This document shows positions 25,190 to 36,989 of a DNA stretch of 64,000 bases, piece after piece; the stretch's first letter is position 1; the number at the start of each line of letters is the position of its first letter. The DNA comes from Torreya grandis (taxonomy: Eukaryota > Streptophyta > Pinopsida > Cupressales > Taxaceae), in NCBI GenBank assembly GCA_037957365.1, contig JARHVA010000316.1, positions 4,163,501-4,227,500 of the forward strand, read 5' to 3'. The position numbers and the translations under genes were made by a program. The notes beneath the pieces are model-generated. The model made no database searches. It was not told the origin of the DNA and was given only the letters and a program-made list of their open reading frames with translations.

Positions 25190-25480
25190 CTATTTTGAGA
25201 AGTAGGATCCATTTGGTCTCTAGAGCACATATAGGTATCTTTGGAGCATCCTGTACAGGCTTCAGAGCACCCTGTATAGGTCTTCAGAGAATTCCTAGAT
25301 TTTTTTATAGAATCCTATGTATGTCTTCAAAACACACCTAGATCATCTTTAGATCAATTTTGGAGCATCTTTGGAGTGTCTTTGTAACATTCAATCTTCG
25401 TAACTCACTTGTTGAATCCTCAAAATTATAGTCGAAAGAGTTATCAAAATTGTGTGTTGCCTTCTCAAAATTACCCCATC
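25190..25480. repeat. Dispersed repeat R3, copy 2
   Basis: Direct copy of 22,795-23,080 with the same CTTCAGAGCA minisatellite units and the same right-hand end (AAATTGTGTGTTGCCTTCT). Confidence 0.75.
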
Positions 25481-25570
25481 ATTGAATGTGTTGTTGTAAT
25501 CAAAATTATCCCATCCTTGAGATGTGTTGTTGTAATTAAAATTAACCCATCTTTGGGATGTTTTATTGTA
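25466..25570. repeat. 36-bp tandem repeat, three units
   Basis: CAAAATTACCCCATCATTGA, CAAAATTATCCCATCCTTGA and TAAAATTAACCCATCTTTGG start at about 25,466, 25,501 and 25,537. They sit at the right edge of R3 copy 2 and extend past its similarity to copy 1. The open frame 25,409-25,624 is produced by this repeat. Confidence 0.75.
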
Positions 25571-25849
25571 CTCAAAACTGTGTTATTCATCCAACTTAGG
25601 CATAATAACAAGGTAAAGAATTAGCAATAAATTACATACAAACAAAGAACAAATTGCATTTATATCTTACTTAGATCAAACTTTTTTTATTAAATGTAAT
25701 ACAATATATAACCAAAGGCAACACTTTATGGATAGTTTATATAACTATGATGAGCTATATAAAATGATCATCATTTCTCACCCACACTTTACCTTTTGTA
25801 AGTCCTCTCATAAAAAAGTGGGATAACTAATATTTAATCCAAATTTATT

Positions 25850-28390
25850 TATTCAAACCTCTGACTCAGATAATAAACTATAGAATAATGGCCCTAGTCA
25901 TAGTGGCCCCTTGGCAAGAATCCAAAATCTTTGACAACTGTATGCACCCAATCTTCAAATTCAACTTATGCTTGAGAATTCCAACACCATCATGAGATAG
26001 AGGACACAAAATGATAGGAGGCCTAAAACTAATCAAAATCTAGACATCTAAACCTATTTCCTCTAAGATCTGAGTGATTATCTGGCAAAATATTTTGTCT
26101 CTTCTTAGACTCCATTTAATATTGGTGGGGCTAAGGAATTCCCTGTGCTTCAACTCAATAGGTAATGTCTCCCACATGGAAATACTTGCATTGAAACCAT
26201 TTTCATAATGGTGGTTTAGAAATTCTTTAAAAGCATAAAAATTAGATTTCAATAGATCATGATACTTGTTATTCATATACATATGATACAGTGGTTAAAA
26301 AGAAGAAATAAGTTTCTTTACTTCTAGAAATGGTGGTCTCATGCATAACCTAGTGGTGCTTTATAATTTCAAAAAAGTATTATTGGATAGTTGCCATGCC
26401 ATTTGGTTCCTTAGAGTGGAGAGAAAGGCATGCAATTGTGTATCTCCAACAAATAAATTTATCAGAAAACTAGATTGATATCCTTACAAAAAATTGAAAG
26501 TATAGAACTCACAAATGGAATCCTGCCTTTATTTAGTGCTCTTTAGAAAAATGTCCATAAATACATGCTCATATTCAATGATATGTGAAAAACCAAGGGA
26601 AATTAATTGAATATACCATTTATAAAAATACTCATGTAAGAAAACAACAAAATTGATGAAGGTTGCCTATATGCTAATAGTTTCTCAGAAAAAGCACAAA
26701 TGTGTTGGACAGAAGATTGTGATTTTTGCAATTGCGGTTGGGATTCTACCAATTACTTCTAAGATTCCTCCTTAAGTTTAGAATTTTCATCCTCAATTTT
26801 TTTAATTTTCTTCTAGGGGCTATCCTAGACAAAGATTATTTCATGTAATGGAATAGGAAAAGAGGGAACAACTTTTGTTGGACCCTCTATCTAAACTACA
26901 ATTTCTCATATTTCTCTTTGCATGGCTTGAATAGAGGCTATAACTCAGATTTTTTAGTGGTGAGCTCTATTATTCTATTATTATTTTGGGCAAGTATTGC
27001 ATTTCTATCAGAAATACTTTCTCTTAGATTATTAATTAGATTATACTTATCAATACTGGCATTTTACAAATCAGTAATATAAGTGTCCTTAATAATAAGA
27101 GAATTTTGCAAATTACTCAATTCTTAGGTATATGAAAATATTACATTGTGAAACCTAGTCTATTCAATTTGTATTCCTTGAAGATTTATTTCTTGTTCAA
27201 TAAATCTAGTAATAGATTATTCCCACCTTTGTTTCAAATTAGAAATTATCAAGTCCTTACCTTTCAAAGTTAAATAGAGAACATCTAACTCTGTTGCAAT
27301 CTGATTGTTTCCTCATGATGTGTTAAAGCCATGGCATGCTACAATTATTTTTATTCATTGACAGAATGTGGAGAAGATGGATCTTCTTCAATCAAGTGTG
27401 CCTTACCCTTATCAGCAATAGAGGGCACATGACACTCTACTTATTGAGGTATAACTTATTCTGTTTGGGTTCCCTCTGTAAATACAACTTCTTGTATGGC
27501 TTGCACATCTTTTCTTACAGGTCTTCTTCTTCTTCCTACAAGAAATTTGGAAAATGTGTCAGATTTTAGTTGGAGGAAGATGAGGGGTGTCTAAATAAAT
27601 TCCTATTCATCACTTTGATCTCTGGTGCAATATCTTTGGAACCAATGGAAATGGAGATGGTCTTTCTACAATTTGAACGGTGGGTCCTTCAATCTAGATT
27701 GTAGTGGAAGGAGGATAGGTAGAGTGTGGTATATTTTTTGCCAGAGCTGGAGAAAACTTTCAAAATAAAATAATGGTGATAAATGAGTGTAACCAACCTA
27801 TGATGGCAGGTAGACCTAGTACCTCATCTTATATTTCGAGAAATATTAATCAAAGTATTGTGACGGAAATAGGGAAGATTAATCTTATATTTTTATCGAA
27901 TAGTTGATTTTATCAAGTGAAAAAGGAGTCTCATATCATCTCCACCCACTACTATAAATTGACCATCACAAGTGATATATTTCATTATCCAAAAAATAAT
28001 ATTTATCCAAGGTTGAGGAAATATTTCTCTCAAAATTCCCTTGGCCACTCCTTGGGGGGATTTGGCCAGTCTAGGGCGTGGCTCATTTCCTTCAAAAAAA
28101 CAAATAAATCAGGTCAAAAAAATGATCTTTTTAATGCCAACTACTCTATCCTTAGGAATCCTAGATAGATCATTTATTATAGAGAGATTTACTAGAATGT
28201 TCTTCCCTTTGATAATAGCATGATCTTCATCAAAATTTTCATAGAATTCTTACACAATTTCTTCATGGAATCCGTAAAATAGTTTTAAGAAAATCAACCA
28301 ACCTGTTGTTTCAAAGACATCTCTGGGTGATTCATCTTGTAGCAATGCATCAGAGGATTTTGGTTCACTCTTTTTCTTTCTCCCACCCAT
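25850..28390 (-). pseudogene. Decayed minus-strand transposon-like protein
   Basis: On the minus strand a frame opens at about 28,390 with Met-Gly-Gly-Arg-Lys-Lys-Lys, runs through DESPRDVFETTGW and a segment around VNLSIINDLSRIP, then continues in broken frames to about 25,850. The early part resembles in style the N-terminal part of plant transposon-associated proteins that carry a short 'RGK ... INxxLxIP' stretch; that is an impression, not a search result. A middle part (about 27,200-26,950) looks like a coiled coil with many Ile, Leu, Asn and Lys. A later open piece (26,040-26,282, 80 residues) is Lys/Glu/Phe-rich. Stops and shifts are frequent. No LTRs were found flanking it. Alternative: a dead host gene. 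Confidence 0.45.
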
Positions 28391-28739
28391 ATTTAGAGAA
28401 AGCACTATTTAATTTCAAATCTAACTATATTGTAAAAATAAGAGCTCAAATTTGCATAGAGAACAGTGGAAGCAAGAGGTTAGAGATACAACATATCAAT
28501 TGATGGTAGCAATAATAAAATAATGAATAGCAAAGAAGGTTATATGATGTGATTATGACAAGAATGATGGTGGTAGTTATGGTTATCTTTTCATAGCATG
28601 CGAGATATAATGGGAAGGTGATTTATCTGGTCAAGTACTAATGATGTGTCATAAAGGTCATTATTGGTAGTATTGGGAGTAATAATCATAATTAATTATG
28701 TCATACTAAATATTTTTTAAAGACCTATTTAAAACATAG

Positions 28740-28835
28740 TCACATCAATATTGTTTGAATAAACCATTTGGAAAAATTGTCACATCAAATGTTTTGGAGG
28801 AAATCTTTTGAAAACACTATCACATCAAATTATGG
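28740..28835. repeat. Short tandem repeat around TCACATCAA, period about 40
   Basis: TCACATCAA recurs at about 28,740, 28,780 and 28,820, followed each time by a TTTGGAxxAAxxxTTTGAA-like segment. Three diverged units. Confidence 0.55.
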
Positions 28836-29007
28836 ATTGTGGCATTGATGGTTTAATGGCATTGTCTTGATTCTCAATGATGGAGGTGGACTCTTCCCAT
28901 TCATGATTTTTCATCTTAGGAGCATAACTTCTAGTCTTTGGAGCTAAGCCACTAGTCTTCAAATCTAAACCTTCAGTGTTTAGAACAAAACTATAGTCAA
29001 TTTAGAC

Positions 29008-29010
<3 letters not shown>

Positions 29011-29069
<59 letters not shown>
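29011..29069. repeat. (GT)29 microsatellite
   Basis: Uninterrupted GT run of 59 bases. Confidence 0.97.
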
Positions 29070-29070
<1 letters not shown>

Positions 29071-29813
29071 TGCTATTTGTATATATTTGTAGCCAATTGC
29101 ATCTACTTAATCCATGTCTTATCTAAAGAACCACTTAGGGGCTCTATTGATGGAGGCAATGGTTGAGCTAGAGTTAGCCCTTGAAAGGCAGGCGTCTAGG
29201 GAGGAAACCTCTCCATATGGTAGAATAAGTCATTGTAGTGTTTTTCATCTATGAAAAATGTAATGGTATTGAAATTGGTGTTTTACAAGATTATGTTTGT
29301 CCCATATGAATAGAGAAATGGGACCTATTCTGACTTGGTAGTTCTAGATGTTCCTGCTTCAGCCATGGCTTTCAAATTTTGATTGATGATATTGTATATT
29401 ATCTTAATACTAGATGAATGCACAGAAGTCTTTTTAGGCAAGCTTTATTAATGCAATGTTGATGGAGATCCTGTTTAGTGTCGTATTAATGGAAAGCTTG
29501 TCAAATTTTGAACTATTACTTTTATCAATTATTACACCTAAATTTAGTTTAGATTTAATTTGAATTTAATTTGCTATTAATTTTAGATTTAAAGATAAAT
29601 ATTGCCACCTTTAGACATGTGGCTTCCACCTTGAATCTAGATAAGTACTTACATGGCTTGAATATGACTAAGCTACCTAGTTGGCTCAAAATTTAGACAT
29701 GTGGCACTTTTTGATTGTCTCACAAATTTTTGGAATGCAGCTTTGCATGATGACTCATCTGTATATCACCACGTGGTGACTCTCAATTTGTCATGAACTC
29801 TTAGGTGTTACCT
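29070..29813. other. No gene recognised
   Basis: DNA between the GT run and the 184-bp satellite. A phrase TTTAGACATGTGGC is repeated at 29,612 and 29,694. No coding signal. Confidence 0.45.
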
Positions 29814-31757
29814 TTTAATTATGATACCTTGAAAGGGAAATCCACTCTTGTGCATGTTTTAAAGGTATCTCCTAGTAGATATCTTGAAGGTATTAAAAAA
29901 TCCTTCAAAATATCACCCAATAATGCCTTCCATGTAAAGTAAACTTTCACTTGTTCTTTGAAGGAGAAATCCACTCTTGTGCCTATTTTAAAAGTATCTC
30001 TTAGGAGATACCTTGAAGTATAAATCCACTCTTATTCATGTTTGAAAGGTATCTCCTATGAGATACCTTGAATTTATTACAAGGGCCTTCAAAATATCAC
30101 TCAGTAATGCCTTCCATGTAAAATAAAATTCCACTTGTTCTTTAAAGGATAAATCCACTCTTATGCCTATTTGAAAGGTATCTCCTAGGAGATAACTTGA
30201 AGGGGAAATACACTTTTTTGCATGTTTTAAAAGTATCTCCTAGCAGATACCTTAAAGGTATTATAAGGGCCTTCAAAATATCACCTAGTAGTGCCTTCTA
30301 TGTAAAAGAAAAATCCACTTGTTTCTTGAAGGATAAATCCACTCTTATGCCTATTTGAGAGGTATCTCCTAGGAGATACCTTGAAAGGGTAATTCACTTG
30401 TGTGAATGTTTAAAATCTATCTCTTAGGTATTATAAGGGCTTTCAAAATGTCATCTAGTAGTGCCTTCCATTTAAAGGAAAATTCCACTTGTTCTTTGAA
30501 GGAGAAATCCACTCTTGTTCCTAGTTGAAAGGTATCTCTTAGGAGATACCTTGAATTAGAAATCCATTATTTTACATGTTTGAAAGGTATCTCCTAGGAT
30601 ATACCTTGAAGCTATTACAATATCCTTCAAAGTATCACCCATTAGTGTCTTTTATGCAAATGAAAATTCCACTTGTTCTTTGAAGGAGAAATTCACTCTT
30701 GTGACTGTTTAAAAGGTATCTCCTAGGAGATACTTTGAAGGGAAAATACACTCTTGTGCATGTTTGAAAGGTATCTCCTAAGATATACCTTGAAGATATT
30801 ACAAGGGTCTTTAAAATATCACCCAGTAGTGCCTTTTGTGTAAAATAAAATTCCACTTCTTCTTTGAAGGAGAAATCCATTCTTGTGCTTGTTTAAAAGG
30901 TATCTCCTAGGAGATAATTTGAAGGGAAAATACACTCTTGTGCATGTTTAAATTGTATTTCCTATGAGATACCTTGAAGTTATTATAAGGGCCTTCAAAA
31001 TATCACCCAAAAGTGCCTTCTATGTAAAGGAAAATTCCACTTGTTCCTTGAAGGATAAATACACTCTTGTGCCTATTTGAAAGGTATCTCTTAGGAGATA
31101 CCTTGAAGGGGAAATCAAATCTTGTGTATGTTTGAAAGGTATCTCCTAGGAGATACCTTGAAGTTATTACAAGGCCTTCAAAATATCATCCAGTAGTGTA
31201 TTACATGTAAATGAAAATTCCACTTGTTTCTTGAAGGAAAAATTCACTCTTGTGCCTATTTGAAAGGTATCTCCTAGAAGATACCTTGAAGGGAAAATCC
31301 ACTCTTGTGCATGTCTAAAAGGTATCTCCTCAGAGATACCTTGAATTTATTATAAGGTCCTTCAAAATATCACTCGGTAGTGCCTTCCATGTAAATTAAA
31401 ATTCCACTTGTTCCTTGAAGGAGAAATCTACTCTTGTGCCTATTTGAAGGGTGTCTCCTAGGAGATACCTTAAAGGGGAAATCCACACTTGTGAATGTTT
31501 GAAATATATCTCCTAGGATATATCTTCAAGGTATTACAAAGGCCTTAAAAGTATCATGCGGTAGTTACTTTCATGTAAAGGAAAAATCCACTTGTTCCTT
31601 GAAGGATAAATCTACTCTTATGCTTATTTAAAAGGGATTTCCTAGGAGGGGAAATTCACTCTTGTACAAGTTTGAAAGGTATCTCATAGGTATTATAAGT
31701 GCCTTAAAAATATCATGCAATATTGACTTCCATGTAAAGGAAAATTCCACTTATTCA
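29814..31757. repeat. 184-bp satellite with paired palindromes (array 2)
   Basis: The marker CCTTCAAAATATCAC (or a variant) starts at 29,902, 30,086, 30,270, 30,440, 30,624, 30,808, 30,992, 31,175, 31,359, 31,543 and 31,702. Most steps are 184 bases (one of 170, one of 159), giving about ten and a half units. Each unit has two copies of a 53-54-base module, roughly AAATCCACTCTTGTGC, then ATGTTTGAAA, then the palindrome GGTATCTCCTAGGAGATACC, plus a 75-80-base spacer holding the marker and TGCCTTCCATGTAAA. With flanking bases the palindrome extends to 26 bases in the best units. The array stops at the inner side of element A's LTR terminus. Confidence 0.92.
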
Positions 31758-32947
31758 TGTGAACATAGGATTACAATAGCGGGAGATTAGTATAATGTTA
31801 GTGAATGAAATCAAATCCAAAAAAATAACACACTAAGATAACACCCTAAGCCTATCTCAAGTGGGTATCATCTTAAAAAAACCAAATGAGAAACACAACT
31901 ATAATGCAAAGACAAATAAATCCTTCACCTTTCTTGGATGCTCCAAATATCTTGTTGAAGTGGCTTTCTCGGCTTGTGCTCAATGAGTCTTCATCAAAGG
32001 AGGCTTGGCTATCTCCTTTTCTCCTTGGCACATTTGTGCTGGCTTTGCCTTTGGCTTGGCTCAATAATTTGGCATTATAACACTAATTTCAATATATTTT
32101 ATAATTATTTGTACATTATAACTTTGCATTATTTAAGATTAAAATTTAATAGGCAAGGCCTTCTATTTATAGATTTTACAAAATGGTCAGAATGAACCTG
32201 AACCATCCATCTCAAGATGAAGATGTGTGGATAAGAATACATTAAATTTTTGAGGCAAAAATCAATAAATTCCTTCATAAATATTTTGGATATAGAGGTA
32301 ATAAAGAGTTATGGAGGGTCTAAATGAGGCATGGGATGGCATGATGAAATATTTTATGCATTTATGGCCTAGGGATGTCTTTCTAAGAAATAATATCACT
32401 TGATGATGTAGTTATTCAATATCAATTTATAAAAATAAATATTCAAAAATATCCATGTAAAATTAAATTAAGATCTTTATTTGGTTTATTTAGCCTTAAA
32501 CATGATTAGTCAACTTTGATGCAAAACCTTGGCAATTTGTGCACAAATTAATCAAATTGGTCAAAATGTCATATTATTGGCTCAAAATTTGATTGGATTA
32601 GAATTGTAAGTTCATGTAAGATGTATTGGATTATTTATCTAATTTAGGATGTTTTTAATTCAAAATAACAAAGGCATGTGTCTCATAAAATAAATTTTAT
32701 AGAAAAGAGCAATCCAGAGCACCTAGGTGTAAAAATGTCATTTTGACTCGAAATGATTTGATCAAAGTTAGTTGCTTCATAAATTTAATTACCCCATTTA
32801 ATGATATATTGGATAAAATAAACACTTAAATATATCAATTTTGACTCATTTAATGCATTTTAGTGTTTTAGGCTAAATTGTCCATTTTGGTAGAAATTGG
32901 TGAAAAGCTTAGATGAAGGTCATCGGTGGCCAATTTAGGTGTCTACA
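31758..32947 (-). repeat. Element A 3' LTR
   Basis: Right boundary (LTR start in element orientation) is TGTAGACACC, directly after a polypurine tract. Left boundary is placed at TG at 31,758, where the similarity to the 184-bp satellite stops. Length about 1,190 bases. Plus-strand ends read TG...CA. The possible target duplication is ATTCA (31,753-31,757), which cannot be confirmed because the partner is outside the window. A minus-strand frame at 31,873-32,064 lies inside the LTR; I treat it as non-coding LTR sequence. Confidence 0.7.
32161..32172 (-). promoter_or_regulatory. TATA box in element A LTR
   Basis: Minus strand reads CTATAAATAGAA about 780 bases into the LTR, a good plant TATA box. 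Transcription would be expected to start about 30 bases further left. Inference from motif and position only. Confidence 0.6.
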
Positions 32948-32961
32948 GTTTACCCCTATTT
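32948..32961 (-). other. Polypurine tract of element A
   Basis: Minus strand reads AAATAGGGGTAAAC directly before the LTR start TGTAGACACC. This is the plus-strand DNA primer site in reverse transcription and fixes the LTR boundary and element orientation. Confidence 0.75.
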
Positions 32962-35239
32962 GGTAAGGCATTGAAAGCTATAGGCATAGTAACATCTTCT
33001 CAAAGAATGAAAAGGTAATGTATGCCTACAACTGTAATGATGATGAACTAACTATATGATGCCCCCTCAAGGGAATGATTGGTACAAGTAGGTAAGTAAA
33101 CAGTCCCTCAAAAAGAAAGAAGTGAAATGAGTGGATCAAAGAAAGGAAGATGATGGGGTGAAAACATAATGAGTTTGAAAAATTAGTCAAAATCATTGAG
33201 AATGCAAGTGGGATGGTGTATAATAGTTTGTCCAAAGGTATTTATAAGCATTGTATCCCGATAGTGGTAATGTGGTATGATAACACAATGATTTGGGTGT
33301 TTATAATCATTGAGAAGATGGAGATTCCCTAGTTAAGATAGAAAAATAAGATAAAAACATGCCCTTATTTGGAAAAAATAAAATAAATTTCTTAAGAACA
33401 CAATGATTTGCACAAAGGCAGTTATAATCATTGAGAAATGTAGGTGGGACAGTATACAATGATTTGCCCATAGGAGGTTATAATCATTGGACCTTAATTA
33501 TGAAATATATGATTGATTCACTAATGATGATGGTGACTCAACATATAGGGTAATGATGAATTAGAACAACTTACTAGTAGGGAGATGCTCGTTCGAACTA
33601 ACAAAGGTTGAAATTCATTCATGGTTAATTACTCTATTTGAGATATGATTGGGATGTCAGTGTTGAGGAGATGTTGATGCTACCCTTGCTAATTAGACTT
33701 CCTAAAGATAATTTTTGTTTTATCACTTGATGGAGAGCCTCATGATAGAACACCATGAAGACTAGGCCAAAATATGCACAAGGACTAACTCCTAAAATCC
33801 AATATTCAAGGGAGAATAATGCACCAATGATAAAAAACCATGATGATAATGTAAACACATGAATATGGATGGACTCAAGTATACTTGCACAAGTAAGTAC
33901 CTAATGAACACATATAGAATGAATCAAGGTGGCAATGAGGAAAGTAAATAAACAAGCAAAGAAGCAAAGAAACAAACAAAGAGACAAATAAAAATTAGTC
34001 ATAATGTTAGTAAAAGTAACATGACTTAAGTGAGATAAACATTGCCCCTAGAAAATAGGTGAGAACTTAGAAAACAGACATGGTGAGGGAATATGAGAAA
34101 AGGAAGGGGGTGACTGATCTGTATCGATATGCACTAGGAAAGTGGGCACTGCCTACATAGTTCCATGGATGTAATATCCAACAAAAAAATTAGGCTAAAT
34201 GTAGTTTTCCCAGGGAATGGGAAGGAAATGATAACTGATGAAAATAAATAGAATTGATGTGATAGAAGAATAGGAATGGTCTTGCTAAATGGAAAGTGCA
34301 TGGAAGAAAAGGCCAAAAAGGATGGGGAAACTAAGTGACAAGTGATTTTCTTGCAATTTAGTAAGGGTTCCCAAAATCCTTAGGGCAAAGAAGTGGTTAA
34401 TGTTTTTGGTTTTTTTAATAGTTTTAAAAATGTCTTTGGAATTTTTTGAGTATCTCAACTTGATCGAGAATGATGAGACACTAAATGGTTTAAGATTGAA
34501 AAATGATGAGAGCATTCCTTAAGTTGCTTTCAAAATGGCAAGATCACAGCTTAGGTTGCTCACAAAATGGTATGAGTATGGCTTAGGTTACTCACAAAAT
34601 AGATAGAGTGTGGCGGAAAGGGTGACTGAGCTAACCTCAATAAGTATCAGTCATTTCCTACATAGTCCCAAAGTAAGACCTTAAGTCACTATAGTTCCAC
34701 CTTATTATAGATAAATATAACTAGTATAGCAGCCAATTCAAATAAAATAGGCATAGTTGGCATGATGGCACATTATGACATAAAGAATGGCTAGTTGGTA
34801 TAGTCAAGGCAAACTAAACAAGTGTTGCCCCTAGTTTGCCCACAGGTGGTTATAACTAGGATACAATGTCATAGGTCAATGGTACTAATTTTCCCATAGG
34901 CAATTATAATTAGGATCAACACAATGAGAAATAATGAAACAAGAAATGAAGGATGTAACTACCAAATTTATATCTTATTTCTCCAAAATGTTGCCTCTAT
35001 TTGGAATGTGTGAAACAACTGCTAAAACTGAATCTAAATCCTCTTGCTAAAATCGGTGATGGAACCAAGGTTATTGGTCTAGGTAGGGAGGCAAAGATGA
35101 ACTCGATTGATGGGGAAGGTATGGTAAAATAGACATGTGATATGAAAAGTGATAGGTTGGTAGGATGATAAAATTACAAAGAATATTTGATAAAATGATA
35201 CAACTTGAAATGGTCCTTATAGATAATACACCAAGTCAC
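32962..35239 (-). other. Element A 3' non-coding region with hairpin and 32-bp repeats
   Basis: About 2.3 kb between the pol stop and the PPT without a conserved frame; such long 3' regions are usual in Tat elements. It contains three small inverted repeats CAATGATT...AATCATTG (33,286-33,312, 33,401-33,432, 33,457-33,489), and three direct 32-base units starting TTAxGTTxCT at 34,519, 34,551 and 34,583. Related phrases (TTTGCCCACAGGTGGTTATAACTAGGAT) occur near 34,835-34,920. Minus-strand open pieces here, such as 33,634-33,858, have no known motif. Confidence 0.65.
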
Positions 35240-36340
35240 TCAAGCATAGTATCGTTTACGGTGGATAATATTCATCGGCTCATCAAGTTCATGGCCATCT
35301 AGTGTGGCAAGCCTATATGCTCCCATTCTAAAGTTTACTATAATGATGAAAGGACTAACCCAATTGGGTTTGAACTTACCTTTATGCTTATTTTTGGTCG
35401 TGGTATTATTTTGGTTTTATTTAAGGACAAGATCACCAAGTTCAAATTCTCTATATTTCACACGTCAATTGTAGTGGCCTCAAAGTTGATTTTGATAGGC
35501 TTGGATATTATTCACCGTATCCATGCATTTCTCATCAATTAACTCTAGTTCTTACAGGTGAGTTACTCGATAGTCATTCTCATCTAGGATATTCTTAAAA
35601 GAGATGCATAGAGATGGTAACTCAACCTCAATGGGAAGGATGGCTTCTATACCATAAACAAGTGAATATGGAGTGGCTCTTATGGGTGTACGGTGATTGG
35701 TACGGTATGCCTAGAGGGCACAAAATATCTAAAGGTACCAATCATGACCAACATCATTGATAATCTTTTTGAGAATGTTGACAATGGTTTTATTTGATGA
35801 TTTGGCCTGGCCATTACCTTGAGGGTCATATACAGTAGAAAAGTGTTATGTGATTTGTATTCAACACATATCTTGTTAAAATCATTATTCTTGAATGGTC
35901 CTTCATTATCGGATATAATGTCAAAGGGAATACCATAGAGACAAATGAGATGGTTGAAGATGAACTTGAAAATTTGCTTCCAGTCATGTAAGTGAGGGAT
36001 ATAACTTCAACCCACTTAGTGAAAAATTCAGTGGTGGTAAGTATATGTTTATAGTTATCAGATGAGGTGGAATTGATCTTTCCAATGAGATTAAGGCCCC
36101 ATGTGGCAAATGACCATGGTGTCAATATTGGTTTCAGAGTCTTAGAAGGGGCATGAATCATATTAGCATATCATTGACACTTGTTGCACTTTTTGACATA
36201 TGAAATTACATTTGCATCCATCGTGGGCCAATAATAACCAATACACCAGAGATTTTTAGATAAGATGGCCCTGCTAGTATGGGCTCCACATATGCCTTTA
36301 TGAACTTCCCATAACACTAGTGTATATTTTATTGAAGTTA
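35240..36340 (-). pseudogene. Element A integrase (broken)
   Basis: Would join element cDNA to the chromosome. Read right to left: zinc-binding part with HKGICGAH and CNKCQ (about 36,300-36,175), catalytic core starting PWSFATWGLNLIGKI and FTKWVEV (36,120-36,010), the segment GIPFDIISDNEGPF after a frame change (about 35,920-35,880), and NGQAKSSNK (about 35,810-35,785). C-terminal part reads KFKPNWVSPF and DGHELDEP and ends at a natural stop at 35,240-35,242. The first catalytic Asp is Asn (GLNLIG instead of GxDxIG) and the catalytic Glu is Lys (GQAK instead of GQxE), so two of the three DDE residues are lost, besides the frameshift. The second Asp (ISDN) remains. Confidence 0.85.
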
Positions 36341-36639
36341 AACAATGAAGCGGAGTGCCATCAAAACTATGATAGTAGAGGGTTGATCCAAGTAAGGTAT
36401 AATGAGGGGTTTGGTGGATGAAGGCTTTGGATTATTTTTGGGATAGTTCAAGTGGTAAAACTTGATCATGGAGGTGGTTATAAAGGTCTTAGTACTAGAT
36501 ATAACTATGACCAACAATATCACAAATCATCACGATGGTTGAAGGTTCATGAGCTGGTGCTAGCAAGTTTTCAACAAGGAATTGATACTCTTTAGCTATG
36601 TATATTTATTGAATCAGAGATCCAATAGTGGCCATAGCA

Positions 36640-36960
36640 TATATAGTTCTATTAATTGCCCTTGTTATATGCTCAAACTAAATGTCGACAATCTATCATT
36701 TGATAGTGTCGACCATGGCCTTATATGAAATTAGCTTATCATCTTTGGTCTAAAAATGGTCTATAACCTGATTAATTATTAACTAAGAATCACCATAAAC
36801 CTTGAGATGAGATAAATTCAATTAGACTTCTTGGAAAAGCCTTGAAATAAGTGCTTCATATTTGGCCATGTTTTTGGTACAAGGAAAACTGATCCTAAAT
36901 GATTTAGGGATTAGATCCCCTTGTGGTGTAATAAAAAAAGGTCTACACTTGATCCATGTG
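36640..36960 (-). pseudogene. Element A second (archaeal-like) RNase H, broken
   Basis: Minus-strand fragments LFFDGSFASHG, then after a shift PQGDLIPKSFRISFPCT, NMAKYEALI and LKVYGDS, followed by LIINQVIDHF. FDGS, the NMAxYEAL helix and YGDS are the hallmark series of the extra RNase H found in Tat retrotransposons, where it helps remove RNA during reverse transcription or primer processing. Here the Glu of NMAEYEAL is Lys, several CAG/CAA positions are stops, and there is at least one frameshift. Position between RNase H and integrase is the usual Tat arrangement, in contrast to element B. Confidence 0.75.
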
Positions 36961-36989
36961 ATGCGAATGATCCATCAAAAAATAGATTC

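Noticed and set aside
31873..32195. Open frames of 60-73 codons on both strands
   Set aside because: They lie within element A's LTR near its TATA box; overlapping frames on both strands with no motif.
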